A stretch of 64,000 bases of DNA from Lachnospiraceae bacterium (GCA_017476665.1 JAFUZJ010000058.1:35589-99588); one strand, 5' to 3'; positions 53,782 through 63,908 are shown, counted from the first letter of the stretch. The notes: generated by a model from the sequence alone, not told the origin. Numbers and translations: made by a program.

Positions 53782-55203
53782 TCACGCGTTCGGCAGCGCA
53801 ATCCCCTTCTCCTCGCACACTCTGTTCAGGCATGCCAGAATCTCCTCATCCGTGAGCACGGTCACACGTCCGCCTGCATATTCCGCATCCACCCATTCCT
53901 TGATACTATGTACCAACTCAGAGGTCTTGTCCACTTGACTTTCGCCTTTCAGCTTGAAATAGGTATTGATCCAGTGAGCGATGCCCGCCAGTCCGGAGGT
54001 GTTGGAAATCGCACACAGCACCGGTCTGTTCAGAAATTTCTCTGTATCAAAAATATTGTAGATCTCCTCGTTTTTCAGCAATCCGTCCGCATGGATCCCA
54101 GCTCTGGTCACATTGAAATTCTTGCCCACAAAAGGTGTTCTGGGCGGGATCTCATAACCGATTTCTTTCTCATAGTACTCGGCGAGCTCTGTGATCACTG
54201 TGGTGTCCATACCATTCAATGTACCCTTCAACTGGGCATATTCAAATACCATCGCTTCCAACGGCGTGTTGCCGGTTCTCTCTCCGATACCGAACAGGGA
54301 AGTATTTACGCTGGAACAGCCGTACAGCCATGCTGTGGTGGAATTGACCACCGCTTTATAGAAATCGTTGTGTCCGTGCCACTCAATGAGTTCGTGGGGC
54401 ACACCTGCATGGGTGTGGATCGCATAGATGATGCCCTGTACGCTTCTGGGGATCACGGCGCCGGGATAGTTCACGCCGTAGCCCATAGTATCGCAGGCAC
54501 GGATCTTGATGGGAATCTTATACTGATCCATCAGTTTCATCAGTTCCAGGCAGAAAGGCACCACATAGCCGTAGATGTCCGCTCTGGTAATGTCCTCCAG
54601 ATGACATCTGGGACTGATTCCCTCCTCCAGACAATCCTTGATCACGCTGAGGTAGTGATCCATAGCCTGACGTCTGGTCATCTTTAACTTCAGGAAAATA
54701 TGATAATCGGAGCAGCTGACCAGAATACCGGTCTCTTTCATTCCGATCTCTTTTACAAGCTTAAAATCCTCTTTGTTTGCCCGGATCCAGCTGGTCACCT
54801 CGGGGAACTCATAGCCCCGCTCCATACATTTGTATACGGCATCTCTGTCCTTCTTGCTGTACAGGAAAAACTCGCTGGCGCGGATCATTCCGTTGGGGCC
54901 GCCCAGCTTGTGCAAATAATCATAGATAGTCACAATCTGTTCCGTCGTATAGGGTGCACGGGACTGCTGTCCGTCACGGAAAGTGGTATCCGTGATCCAG
55001 ATGTCCTTCGGCATGTTATGAGGCACAATCCTGTCATTAAAAGGAATCTTCGGGATTTCCGAATAAGGAAACATATTGCGGAAAACATTCGGTTTTTCCA
55101 CGTCGTCCAGAATATACATATGCTCCTCGATCTCGAGGAGATTATTCTTGTGATTCATTGTTACAGGGCGATTCTGAAACTGCAGATCTTCGTCTTCTCT
55201 CAT
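53782..55203 (-). CDS. Re-citrate synthase-like DRE-TIM enzyme (2-isopropylmalate synthase family)
   Basis: A 473-residue aldol-type enzyme. The signature DTTFRDGQQSRAPYT (about 90 residues in) is the DRE-TIM metal site, and HGHNDF holds metal-binding histidines. Databases often label such proteins 2-isopropylmalate synthase, but no LeuA C-terminal regulatory domain is seen. The operon with icd and a GntR regulator points to the anaerobe Re-type citrate synthase (as known in Clostridium kluyveri). Homocitrate synthase is a weaker alternative. The ATG at 55203 is chosen because AAGGATGG is 8 nt upstream and the more upstream candidates lie in or too near the promoter/palindrome. Confidence 0.75.
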   Translation of the reverse strand: MREDEDLQFQNRPVTMNHKNNLLEIEEHMYILDDVEKPNVFRNMFPYSEIPKIPFNDRIVPHNMPKDIWITDTTFRDGQQSRAPYTTEQIVTIYDYLHKLGGPNGMIRASEFFLYSKKDRDAVYKCMERGYEFPEVTSWIRANKEDFKLVKEIGMKETGILVSCSDYHIFLKLKMTRRQAMDHYLSVIKDCLEEGISPRCHLEDITRADIYGYVVPFCLELMKLMDQYKIPIKIRACDTMGYGVNYPGAVIPRSVQGIIYAIHTHAGVPHELIEWHGHNDFYKAVVNSTTAWLYGCSSVNTSLFGIGERTGNTPLEAMVFEYAQLKGTLNGMDTTVITELAEYYEKEIGYEIPPRTPFVGKNFNVTRAGIHADGLLKNEEIYNIFDTEKFLNRPVLCAISNTSGLAGIAHWINTYFKLKGESQVDKTSELVHSIKEWVDAEYAGGRVTVLTDEEILACLNRVCEEKGIALPNA

Positions 55204-55240
55204 GTGAAGTACCATCCTTCCAGGGTATATTCCTATCGTC

Positions 55241-55264
55241 TGCATAATTGTATACAATTATGCA
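55241..55264. promoter_or_regulatory. Perfect 24-bp palindrome, likely GntR operator
   Basis: TGCATAATTGTA followed by its exact reverse complement, TACAATTATGCA. It overlaps the -10 element of the citrate-synthase-like promoter, the ideal place for repression. The core ATTGTATACAAT resembles sites of FCD-type GntR regulators. Confidence 0.82.
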
Positions 55265-55275
55265 ATCATTGTCAA
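55247..55275 (-). promoter_or_regulatory. Sigma-A promoter of the citrate-synthase/GntR/icd operon
   Basis: Minus strand TTGACA (55270-55275), 17-nt spacer, TACAAT (55247-55252). It explains why upstream TTG/ATG starts for the ORF are not used. Confidence 0.85.
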
Positions 55276-55290
55276 TACCTTTGGATAAAA

Positions 55291-56856
55291 TCATACTTTT
55301 CCTTTAAAAACACAGAATACCCCGCCCAAAAAGCAAAATGCGGAAATGCACCACACAAAAACAGCAGGCACACCGCGCCCGTCCGTAAGCCCTGTCGTCT
55401 CCGTTCCGGCAGAATTTGCAGTCAATGACTGCAGCTGAACGCTCTCTTCCAGCGCGTCTTCCGAAAATACATCACCCTCATACTGAATATCCATAATATG
55501 GCAGCCTGCAAATGCTCTGTCGTTGATCGTCTCCAAAGATGCAGGCAGCTCTATCCTGCTGATCTCCTTATGATCCGCAAACGCCTCTCCTGCGATCACC
55601 CGCACCCCATCCGGCACCTGAACCTCCTGTGCCGAACCGCGATAAGCGATCAAAACACCGCCGCTGATCAGGAAATCAGGTTCCAACGGATCCTGACCCG
55701 CCAGGAAGCGATCCACCCACGCAGTGTGCGCAAACGCCTTGGCCTCTACGCTGGTTACCGTTTCCGGGAGCACAACTTCTGTCAGTCCGTCGCAATGATA
55801 AAACGCTGCGTAATCAATCTGTTCCAAACCATCCGAAAAACGAGCCTCCTGCAGCCCGCTTCTGGCATAAGCAAACTGTTCGATCTCTTTCACATTCTCA
55901 GCAAACGACACACTGGTACAAGTCTCATCCCGATAATGCGTTCTCTCAGGGATCAGCCCCTGATGCACTTCTGATTCCGCCATATTAGCCACATCCCCTG
56001 CTGTATATGAAGCACTATCCTCTTTTCCGTCGTTGCCGTTCCGTACAGACATATCAGAATTCTGCATAAACACAAAGGCCTGATTCGCCACAATATGACT
56101 GCTTCCCACCACCGTTCCGGGAACATCCTGCACAGAACCCGAGCCTGTCTGACCGCTGTTATCTCCCGTCTGCGGCTGCACGTCCGCCCCTGAATAAACA
56201 CCGTCTGCCGGGATCGTAGACGGAAGTTTTATGATCTGATCTCCGGTTCCTGTGCCTGAACTTCCGATTCCGCTCGTATTCCCGTACACAGACATTTTCT
56301 TCTGGCGCTCATAAAACAGCTTTGCATATTTATCCGCATAACTGCCTTCTTCACAATGGATATTCAAAAGGTAATCTCCGTCGAAGGAATCCTCTCTGAT
56401 CTCCACAACCTGCGACGGAATGGTAATATCCTCAAAACATTTACATTCCGAAAAAGCCTGTATTCCGATACTGTGTACTGTTTCAGGAAGGGTCATCGTC
56501 TCCAGGCCGGTGCAGTTTGTAAACGCGAAGTCCCCGATGGAAGCCAGACCTTTCCCCAGCGTTACCGTGCGCAGATTATCACATCCCCAGAAAGCGTAGG
56601 CTTTGATCTGTTCCACAGAATCCGGCAATATGATCTTTTCCACATATGTATTATTTTCAAACGCACTTTTACCGATCACGGTAACCGTATCGGGAACCGT
56701 GACTACCGCATCTTTTCCTGTGTACTTTACCAATTCGCCACGCTTGATACTAAAAGCGGAGGCTGACGTCTCTGCATCTGCCTCCGCCGCAGGAATCAGC
56801 ATAACAAGCAGTGCGACTATGATCAAGAAAGCACCTAAGACCCGACTTTTGCCCAT
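55291..56856 (-). CDS. BspA-like leucine-rich repeat surface protein
   Basis: A 521-residue protein. An N-terminal signal (about 7-27) precedes two blocks of BspA-type repeats: about 60-160 (SAFENNTYVEKIILPDSVEQI, AFWGCDNLRTVTLGKGL) and about 310-470 (AFYHCDGLTEVVLPETV). A Gly/Ser-rich segment (about 195-260) lies between. One C-terminal hydrophobic segment (about 498-516) with a basic end may anchor it; no LPXTG-like motif is visible. Such repeats bind ligands or host surfaces. The ATG has GGAAGGG upstream, and the large LRR gene ends 30 nt before it, so both may be cotranscribed. Confidence 0.82.
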   Translation of the reverse strand: MGKSRVLGAFLIIVALLVMLIPAAEADAETSASAFSIKRGELVKYTGKDAVVTVPDTVTVIGKSAFENNTYVEKIILPDSVEQIKAYAFWGCDNLRTVTLGKGLASIGDFAFTNCTGLETMTLPETVHSIGIQAFSECKCFEDITIPSQVVEIREDSFDGDYLLNIHCEEGSYADKYAKLFYERQKKMSVYGNTSGIGSSGTGTGDQIIKLPSTIPADGVYSGADVQPQTGDNSGQTGSGSVQDVPGTVVGSSHIVANQAFVFMQNSDMSVRNGNDGKEDSASYTAGDVANMAESEVHQGLIPERTHYRDETCTSVSFAENVKEIEQFAYARSGLQEARFSDGLEQIDYAAFYHCDGLTEVVLPETVTSVEAKAFAHTAWVDRFLAGQDPLEPDFLISGGVLIAYRGSAQEVQVPDGVRVIAGEAFADHKEISRIELPASLETINDRAFAGCHIMDIQYEGDVFSEDALEESVQLQSLTANSAGTETTGLTDGRGVPAVFVWCISAFCFLGGVFCVFKGKV

Positions 56857-56886
56857 GCTTTTCCCTTCCTTTGCTACTTATGTCGT

Positions 56887-59800
56887 CTACGCTGTTGTCA
56901 CTCTCTGTGTTGTTTTTTTGTCGCGTTTTAAGAACAATACCGCCGAGATACAAGCAAGCCCCAGAGACAGGAACCACTTCGGATGGATTCCGTCACCTGT
57001 CTTAGGCGTATTATCCGTGATCACCCTGGCCTCGGATGCATTGTTTGTATCCACATAGATCACATACGGTGAAAAATGTTCCGCCGTAAATGTCACACAA
57101 GCCACACCGTCAATTGTGGTAAACTTCGGTGTCAGCTTATCCAACCGGTTGTTTACAACACCTGCCACCTTATTATTTCCCGCATACGGAATCAGAGAAT
57201 CCGGCAAAGGCAGCGTGATATTGATAGAAAGTCCTGTCGTATCCGTGATCAGCTTGGTTCCGGTCGCATCGTACAGACTGATATCCATCGGGAAATACTT
57301 AATGCCGCTGATATCGCCGTATTCCGCCTGCAACGCCTTTACAATGGCCGTCGACGCATCGGTACTCTCCCTCACCTTTATGGTAAAGTTATCGGAAGAG
57401 CCTCTTACGGTTGCAGAAACCACACCCGTATTGGACAATCCGTTCTTATCGATCACCACCGTCGTTCCACTGCTCACTGTTCCGGTATTCGTGGTACGTC
57501 CCGAATTGTTCGAAGTGGAACCTCCGCTTCCGGTGGAAGTACTTGTCTTTGTCTTGTAGTGCGCCGTCACGGAAACATTGCTGTCCGGCATGGTGATCGT
57601 CGTTGCAGACATCACATTGCTTGCAATCTTGGCTTCGGATGGATCGATGGTCCAGTTGCTGAATTCCTGCCCACTGGCCGGATCATTGGCCACAATGATG
57701 ACCGTACTTCCGGAACTGTAGCTTCCCGAACCTGAACCGTTCACTACTGTCAATGTATAGAAGGTACCTGTATTGCTTGAGCTTCCGCCTGACGAGGAGG
57801 ACGGCGTATACGGCACCAGATTGAAGAACGCAACATCGTTTACCGTTGTCTCCGCCGGAGTGGGCGACCATGCATATCCGCTGGTGTATCCTTCCGGTTT
57901 TGCAATGTCCGGAGCCTTGCTTCCGATATTGATCAGACGATAGCTGTAAGGATCGCCCGCTGCATTATAATACAACGCAACTGCAAAAATATTTGTGTCG
58001 TATGCTGGGATCGTAAAGCCATTAATCTCCACAGTATCATTGCTGCCGCCGCTGGGCTTTACAGTGGATGAGCTACTGGAATCACTGGAATCACCGGAAT
58101 CCCCTGAGCTGCTTCCCTGCTTTGTGAAGGTGCCCATCAGTTCAAACGAACAGGTCACATTTGTGATATCACCTTCCGACGGTGTCGCTGTCGCATTTTC
58201 CCACCCGTCAAACGTATAGCCGGATATGGTGGGCGATGATACATTCTTGCTGACATTGGTACCGCTTGCCACATCCGTCAGCTGCCACCAGATCTCAACC
58301 TTTCCGCTGACCGGATCATAATACCGGAATGTAACCGTATAAGTGTCCGAAACCTTCGGCGTGTAGATCGGAGTAAACGTCACATTTGCAGTGATCGGAT
58401 CTGTCACACTGGTATCTCCGGAGAGATTCCATCCGCCAAACGCAAGGGTTACGCCGTTGTCTGTCACATCGGAAAGTACCGGTACATCCTTCTCTTCATC
58501 TGCCAGTGTATCGCCCTCTTTCACCGTGTAAGTCTTATTCGTATTCCGATAATAGTCCAGGAACGTAACGGTGTATGTCTCTCTCTCCACCGGTACATAA
58601 TGAGCATAAAAATTAACATTTTTCGTCACAACATAATTCTGTAGATCCTCAGCTGAGTAGGTCTTTCTGTTTTCATCCTCCCAGCCGTCAAACTTATAGG
58701 AGATGCCCAGCGTGTCCTCATAATACTGACTCACCTTTTTCTCTGCTGTGGTAACATCCGCTTCGGAGATTGTAGAATCCTCCACATACCGTACCGTGCG
58801 AACCGGAGTTTCTGCGGAACCGCTCTCATAAAAGCTTACGGTATAATATCTGATGGGTGTATACTTTTCCTTTTTGTAGTCGTAGTCAACCGCATACCGA
58901 TACAATCCGGTTTCTTCCGGCGCACGCACCGTCACCTTATAGTTGTTTGCCGTATTCTCGTGATCTGTCACCGTACTGCCGGAAATGATGATGCCGTCCA
59001 ATGCGGTAGGCACAGCGCTGTCTACACTGCCTGCCTGGATCTCATTTGTGGTGCACTTTTCGAATGCATATCCCTCAATCTTTGTACAGCTATCCGGCAA
59101 AAAGACACGGCTCAAAGCCTCTGCCTGATAGAAAGCATGCTGCGGCACGGTCTTAATGTTGGTGTTCGTCAGGTCGACCGGTCCCACCTGTGTGGTGACA
59201 AACGCCTCTTCCCGAAGTTCCGTAATGTCAAAATCCATATCCGTCTCTCCGATGGAGTCACTGCGGCTGGGAAGAACCTCCACCACACCATATTTGGTAC
59301 CATCGGATGTTGTCGCATAGATAATGGAATTGGAGCACGTAAAATTGGGATTTCCGGTCAAAGAAACGGTCTCAAGGGACGTACAGCCTTTGAACGGTGC
59401 AATTCCCATTTCCTCGATATTCTGCGACAACGCAACAGTCTGCAGTCTCGTATCTCCCTGGAATGCATGATCCCCTATCTTATTGACCGAATCCGTAATC
59501 GTAACGGTTGTAAGCCCCTTTGCATTCTGGAACGCATAGGCATCAATCTCCGTCGTGTCGCCGTCGATGGTGATGGAAGTCAATGCAGAAGCCCCTGCGA
59601 AATCACTTCTCGCCGGATCCGCTTCCGGGAAGGAGTTTCTGTCCTGGGTTGTACTGGATGCTCCGGTGTCCACATTATAATACAGAATATTTCCGTCGGA
59701 CGTTCCGCTGTCTGTTTTATAATTTGTCTCAATCTTGGCCAGGCCATGGCAGATCACAGGGAAGGATGTGATCCCATTCTCTGTCGTCTTTTTATAATAT

Positions 59801-62451
59801 AGGCCGTCCTCAATTGCATTGACCGCGTAAGGAATGGTCAATGCCTTAGTGGATTCCTCAAAAATCTGTGCCGCCGTGGATTTTCCGTTTGACGCATCCG
59901 CTCTCTGCTCATCCGTCAGATAAGGTGCGTTAATATACGAACTTCTCTCTGCATAAGTCGGGAAATCCGCCAGTTCACTGTAGCCGGTTCCGTTCAGTAC
60001 ATCCGTGCAGTGATACTGGATCTTCAACATGGTCGGCCATCCGGTATAGAAATCCGCAAAGCTGGTAGCCTGACCGTCATTGCTGTATCGCCCCGCGAAG
60101 CTCATGGCATATTTGTACAGTGTTGCGTTCGGGATCACATCATCCACCTTATTGAATCCCATCGCCACAAACCCGAGTTTTGCGGCAGGTTCATTGGTGG
60201 CTGCATCGGTCATGCCTATAGAATCATATAGCTGAATACTCTTACCTCTGGTATCCGTACCGCTCTTGGCGCCGCAGTTTGCGTGAGAAGAGACCTTCTG
60301 TGTCAGGAAAGCATTCTCCCCAATGGCTACGTCCGTCGCCTCAAAAAATACATACTGCAGGTTATGACATCCCTGAAAAGCCGACGCACCGATCTCCTTG
60401 ATCTTACTGTCGATCGTTACCTCTGTCAGCGTACACCAGTCTCTGAAAGCCCCCTCTCCGATCTTCGCAATGGTATGGGGACCGATGTACTCCGGAAATT
60501 CCACGGCCGTGATCTTGGCGTCGTTGTTGCGCACAGCAGAGATCAATGTATCGTTGCTGTCCACCGTATATGTGACCGTCGCCTTCCGCTTCTCTGCATC
60601 TGACAGATCACTGTAAGTTGTTTCCTCCTTGGTCAGCTCATAGGAATCCTGATCCAGATATTTGAAGGAAAGCTCATTCTCCCTGCAGATCTTATGCAGA
60701 GGGCTGGAATTGCTGGCTTCGATATAAAACTGCTTTCTTGTCAGGATATCTGCAGCTTCTTTGTCATTAAACTCCACATGGAACGCATCCCAGTCATAAT
60801 CGCAGGTGGAGGAAGCTACGATCTTAAAATCTCCGCTCTCCGCCCTGATATACTGCAAGGCCTTACAACCTTCAAATTCCGACAACTCGATGGTATCCGT
60901 AAATCCTCTGGGGAATGTAAGACTTTCCAGTGATTCACAGTTTTGGAACACATAGGCACCGATATGATTGACCCCTTCCATCGTGACAGACTTCAGGTTC
61001 CAACAATTCTTGAACGCACCGTCTCCAATGGTCTTTACTGTAGCCGGAATCGGGAAGGTAGAAAGCGCCGCACAGTTCTTAAATGCGTATGCACCGATCG
61101 TGGAAATATTACTCTTATCTTCCATCTCCACCCGGTTCAAAAATGCACAGTTATCAAACGCATGGTTTCCGATGGTGGTAAGACCGTTCTCGAATGCGAT
61201 CTCAGACATACTGCACCCGTAAAATGCATAGTCTCCGATTCCGACAAGCTTGGGACTGATCTTCAGCGTCGTAATATTACCCTGCCCATAGAAGACGCCC
61301 TGTTCCGCCTTGCTGATGGTATCCTTCACATAGGTTCCGGAATCATCCAGATACTGATTTCCGATGTAATACACCGGCACGTTCCGGATCCGTTCATATT
61401 GTTGTGTATTTGCAGGAAGAGGCGCAACCCTCTTCACTCCGTTTTCATCCGCATCATCATAGGGATTTGTCACCGTAGGGTTGCCGGTCGCCCGGAAGTC
61501 ATCGGTGGGATAATAATACAGTGTCACCTCATTCTGCCACTTGGAATAATCCGTGTTGGTACACGGTGCATAATAAGTTCTGTCATATTGGATGACATCC
61601 TTCTCCGCCGCTTTGGTCAGAATGACTCTGCGCTCGTCCTCCGGCTTTGCCTCCTCCGCTGCAATAAACGCATTGATCTGTGCCTGCGTATAAGTATTGC
61701 TCTCATAACTCACACCGTTGTTAAAACTGATATAAAAAAGAGCGTTTCCCAGAGAATCTTTTTCCTGTTCCTTTACCACATTCTGCTTTACTGTATAATA
61801 CTCCGTCACATTGTCCGTGACATAAAACAGATAGTTTCCTGCTTTTCCCACCGCAGTCAGACCGGTTCCTCGGCCGGCATTATCATTTAGGTTCAGAAAA
61901 GCATCCAAGGTCTCCGGAATTTCCAACACACCGCCGGCCAAAGTACCCACATTGGTATACTGCAGGATCACCGCCGATTTGGTGCTGCTTCCGTTCTGAT
62001 CGCCGGAATCATCCACATAGGCAAACCGATAGTACTCGTTGACATCCGTATAGATCGTAGTACGGGGCGTACCGTCAGCATCCACACCCTCCAGACACAG
62101 CGGTATCTTGGTGGGCTCCGCGATCACTTCGCTGGAATAATCCGACTTTTTCGCTGAGTTGACAAAGATACTGCGGATCGTATATCCGCTTTCTCCCTCT
62201 GCCGTACTGCTCACAATTGGATAATCCTCTGTATGTTGGCTCGTATCCCCGGACAACGCCCAGCTGCTCTTTACCTCATGCTGATATATCTCAACGCCAT
62301 CCACATCCGTTGTAATTCCCGCATTTGCCATACCACCGTCATAACTGCCGGTCGGGATCGCAGCAACTGCCACTGCGGACGCAAGAAAGAGCGCACCTAA
62401 CGTCTTGCGCACCTGCTTTTTCATTCTACGTTTTACTTTTTTCTTTGCCAT
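56887..62451 (-). CDS. Giant BspA-like LRR protein with TPKTG sorting signal
   Basis: A 1854-residue secreted wall protein. A basic start and hydrophobic signal (about 12-35) lead to a unique region (about 45-375), then LRR repeats at about 385-550, 640-710 and 985-1150 (AFYGCSMSEIAFENGLTTIG, AFQGDTRLQTVALSQNIEEM). Listeria/Bacteroides-type beta repeats with FDGWE and FGGWN (about 1235-1470) and a Gly/Ser/Thr-rich C-terminal part follow. The end has NTPKTGDG, a hydrophobic helix and RDKK, a sortase anchor. A class B sortase gene lies directly upstream. It likely acts as an adhesin; the ligand is unknown. It is by far the largest gene here. Confidence 0.88.
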   Translation of the reverse strand: MAKKKVKRRMKKQVRKTLGALFLASAVAVAAIPTGSYDGGMANAGITTDVDGVEIYQHEVKSSWALSGDTSQHTEDYPIVSSTAEGESGYTIRSIFVNSAKKSDYSSEVIAEPTKIPLCLEGVDADGTPRTTIYTDVNEYYRFAYVDDSGDQNGSSTKSAVILQYTNVGTLAGGVLEIPETLDAFLNLNDNAGRGTGLTAVGKAGNYLFYVTDNVTEYYTVKQNVVKEQEKDSLGNALFYISFNNGVSYESNTYTQAQINAFIAAEEAKPEDERRVILTKAAEKDVIQYDRTYYAPCTNTDYSKWQNEVTLYYYPTDDFRATGNPTVTNPYDDADENGVKRVAPLPANTQQYERIRNVPVYYIGNQYLDDSGTYVKDTISKAEQGVFYGQGNITTLKISPKLVGIGDYAFYGCSMSEIAFENGLTTIGNHAFDNCAFLNRVEMEDKSNISTIGAYAFKNCAALSTFPIPATVKTIGDGAFKNCWNLKSVTMEGVNHIGAYVFQNCESLESLTFPRGFTDTIELSEFEGCKALQYIRAESGDFKIVASSTCDYDWDAFHVEFNDKEAADILTRKQFYIEASNSSPLHKICRENELSFKYLDQDSYELTKEETTYSDLSDAEKRKATVTYTVDSNDTLISAVRNNDAKITAVEFPEYIGPHTIAKIGEGAFRDWCTLTEVTIDSKIKEIGASAFQGCHNLQYVFFEATDVAIGENAFLTQKVSSHANCGAKSGTDTRGKSIQLYDSIGMTDAATNEPAAKLGFVAMGFNKVDDVIPNATLYKYAMSFAGRYSNDGQATSFADFYTGWPTMLKIQYHCTDVLNGTGYSELADFPTYAERSSYINAPYLTDEQRADASNGKSTAAQIFEESTKALTIPYAVNAIEDGLYYKKTTENGITSFPVICHGLAKIETNYKTDSGTSDGNILYYNVDTGASSTTQDRNSFPEADPARSDFAGASALTSITIDGDTTEIDAYAFQNAKGLTTVTITDSVNKIGDHAFQGDTRLQTVALSQNIEEMGIAPFKGCTSLETVSLTGNPNFTCSNSIIYATTSDGTKYGVVEVLPSRSDSIGETDMDFDITELREEAFVTTQVGPVDLTNTNIKTVPQHAFYQAEALSRVFLPDSCTKIEGYAFEKCTTNEIQAGSVDSAVPTALDGIIISGSTVTDHENTANNYKVTVRAPEETGLYRYAVDYDYKKEKYTPIRYYTVSFYESGSAETPVRTVRYVEDSTISEADVTTAEKKVSQYYEDTLGISYKFDGWEDENRKTYSAEDLQNYVVTKNVNFYAHYVPVERETYTVTFLDYYRNTNKTYTVKEGDTLADEEKDVPVLSDVTDNGVTLAFGGWNLSGDTSVTDPITANVTFTPIYTPKVSDTYTVTFRYYDPVSGKVEIWWQLTDVASGTNVSKNVSSPTISGYTFDGWENATATPSEGDITNVTCSFELMGTFTKQGSSSGDSGDSSDSSSSSTVKPSGGSNDTVEINGFTIPAYDTNIFAVALYYNAAGDPYSYRLINIGSKAPDIAKPEGYTSGYAWSPTPAETTVNDVAFFNLVPYTPSSSSGGSSSNTGTFYTLTVVNGSGSGSYSSGSTVIIVANDPASGQEFSNWTIDPSEAKIASNVMSATTITMPDSNVSVTAHYKTKTSTSTGSGGSTSNNSGRTTNTGTVSSGTTVVIDKNGLSNTGVVSATVRGSSDNFTIKVRESTDASTAIVKALQAEYGDISGIKYFPMDISLYDATGTKLITDTTGLSINITLPLPDSLIPYAGNNKVAGVVNNRLDKLTPKFTTIDGVACVTFTAEHFSPYVIYVDTNNASEARVITDNTPKTGDGIHPKWFLSLGLACISAVLFLKRDKKTTQRVTTA

Positions 62452-62529
62452 TTTGTATCCTCTCTATGTAACACGGATTCGTAATACAGATCTTCTTACT
62501 CCGGATTATCTGCACAAAAACACTGCATC

Positions 62530-62557
62530 GTATTATTTATCGGATTTTCCGGGTCAA
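62530..62557 (-). promoter_or_regulatory. Sigma-A promoter for the giant LRR gene
   Basis: Minus strand TTGACC (62552-62557), 16-nt spacer, TAATAC (62530-62535), about 79 nt before the ATG, so the long leader could hold control elements. Confidence 0.6.
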
Positions 62558-62589
62558 TAATTTAGCTTTTCCCGGGCTTTCCTGCTCTT

Positions 62590-63687
62590 TTATTGGATCT
62601 TTTTCGCCACGACCACAAACCTGCCGTTCTTTTCCTGATAGTCACAGGTAGAAAGCGTCAGCAGACGGTCGCCATAGCTGGCCGTAACACCGGTGTCATA
62701 CAACGAGTCCTTGGCCATCTCCCGCATATTGGAATCAAACTCCAATTCACTGACCGCATCAATAAACTGATAGTACTTAAAGACAACATCCTGCTCACTA
62801 TAAACTCTGGAGCGAAACACATACATGACCTCATAGACCCCTTTTTCATAGATCGTGTCAAAATAAATGTATTTGTGTTTTTCATAATAGTCCTTGCTGC
62901 TGTACTTGGGCAGACCGCCAAACATCTTGCCACTCTGCATATGATGTCCGTACAGGATCAGATTGGTGCTGGGTTTCAGCACATCACAGTCCTTATCCAT
63001 AAAAATGGAACCGTTTTTATCGTATTCCTGACTCAGATTATGATCCAGATAGTATTCATTATCCGATGTCTGCATGACCGGATAATCGATCACCGTATCG
63101 TCGATTTTCAGCCAGCCGATCAGTTTCCGGTTTTTGTTGAGCAATTCCTTGTACTCGTTCAGCACATCCGGGATCACGCCTTCCGACTCATCCGTATAAT
63201 GGATCACCACCGTCTCATTCCCGGCCGCTTCGGATTCCCCGTCGGCCGCCGACTTTTCCTTCAGCGCGATCAATTTGTCATAATTAGTCTCCGTACGCCG
63301 TATGTAATATGTGTAGATCACAAAGTACCCCAGACACGCCGTTGCAACCAGTGCGCAAATGCCAATCATCCATTTCCTTCGCTTCTCCCGCGCCTTCAAT
63401 TCCGCACGGACAGCTTCGTCAGAAACCCTGGGCGCGGTCTTCTTTTCCTTTTTGCCGTACTGTCTGATCCGTTCCGCAACTTCATCCGCAAAATCCTGTC
63501 CCAACAAGGTATAAAAACGGTACTTTCCCGCCGTAAGCTCCTGCTGCAGCTTTTCCAGCTGCTCTTTATCATAGCCCGCAGATCTCGCACGAAGCTTCTC
63601 TATGGTCTCCTGATCCCGCAATGCCAGTTTATAGTCGCTCTCCGTACGAAAGCTCCTGCTTCCTACGCGATATTCCTTCTGCGCCAT
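62590..63687 (-). CDS. srtB: Class B sortase
   Basis: A 365-residue transpeptidase. A charged cytoplasmic N-terminus (about 1-110, with coiled coil) precedes one transmembrane helix (about 114-135). The SrtB domain follows, with the catalytic histidine in LYGHHMQSG and cysteine 348 in LTLSTCDY; the late arginine lies in GRFVVVAKK. The N-terminal extension is longer than in most SrtB proteins. ATG 63687 (MAQKEYRVG) has AAGGATG upstream. It lies before the LRR protein bearing TPKTG, which resembles the (S/P)PXTG motif of clostridial SrtB. Confidence 0.93.
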   Translation of the reverse strand: MAQKEYRVGSRSFRTESDYKLALRDQETIEKLRARSAGYDKEQLEKLQQELTAGKYRFYTLLGQDFADEVAERIRQYGKKEKKTAPRVSDEAVRAELKAREKRRKWMIGICALVATACLGYFVIYTYYIRRTETNYDKLIALKEKSAADGESEAAGNETVVIHYTDESEGVIPDVLNEYKELLNKNRKLIGWLKIDDTVIDYPVMQTSDNEYYLDHNLSQEYDKNGSIFMDKDCDVLKPSTNLILYGHHMQSGKMFGGLPKYSSKDYYEKHKYIYFDTIYEKGVYEVMYVFRSRVYSEQDVVFKYYQFIDAVSELEFDSNMREMAKDSLYDTGVTASYGDRLLTLSTCDYQEKNGRFVVVAKKIQ

Positions 63688-63733
63688 AACAACATCCTTT
63701 TTCCCATTCCAAGTCACAAACACCCATGATTTT

Positions 63734-63761
63734 ATTTTACTATATCTTGAAATTTATGCAA
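63734..63761 (-). promoter_or_regulatory. Sigma-A promoter for the sortase gene
   Basis: Minus strand TTGCAT (63756-63761), 16-nt spacer, TAAAAT (63734-63739), about 47 nt before the ATG. Confidence 0.55.
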
Positions 63762-63893
63762 GCTTTTTTCCATATCTTGTACATGCCGTCCGCGCTTTTT
63801 TCCGAAAAACATGAAACATAGACATGCAGCGCCGCATACAATACAGCATAATCAAAATACGGTTGTTTGACAACCTAATCTCTCCAAATTTCT

Positions 63894-63908
63894 TGTAAAG
63901 CCTTTACA
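63894..63908. promoter_or_regulatory. Short palindrome upstream of the right-edge promoter
   Basis: TGTAAA-GCC-TTTACA, a perfect inverted repeat about 35 bp before the -35 hexamer; AAGCCT/AGGCTT overlaps it as a second small hairpin. GGTTGT/ACAACC (63862-63876) lies further left. The 63762-63942 intergenic region shows no other feature. Confidence 0.4.

Noticed and set aside
56953-61890. Long plus-strand ORFs (up to 315 codons) inside the giant LRR gene
   Set aside because: They are shadows produced by the codon bias of the LRR gene and carry no recognisable domains.
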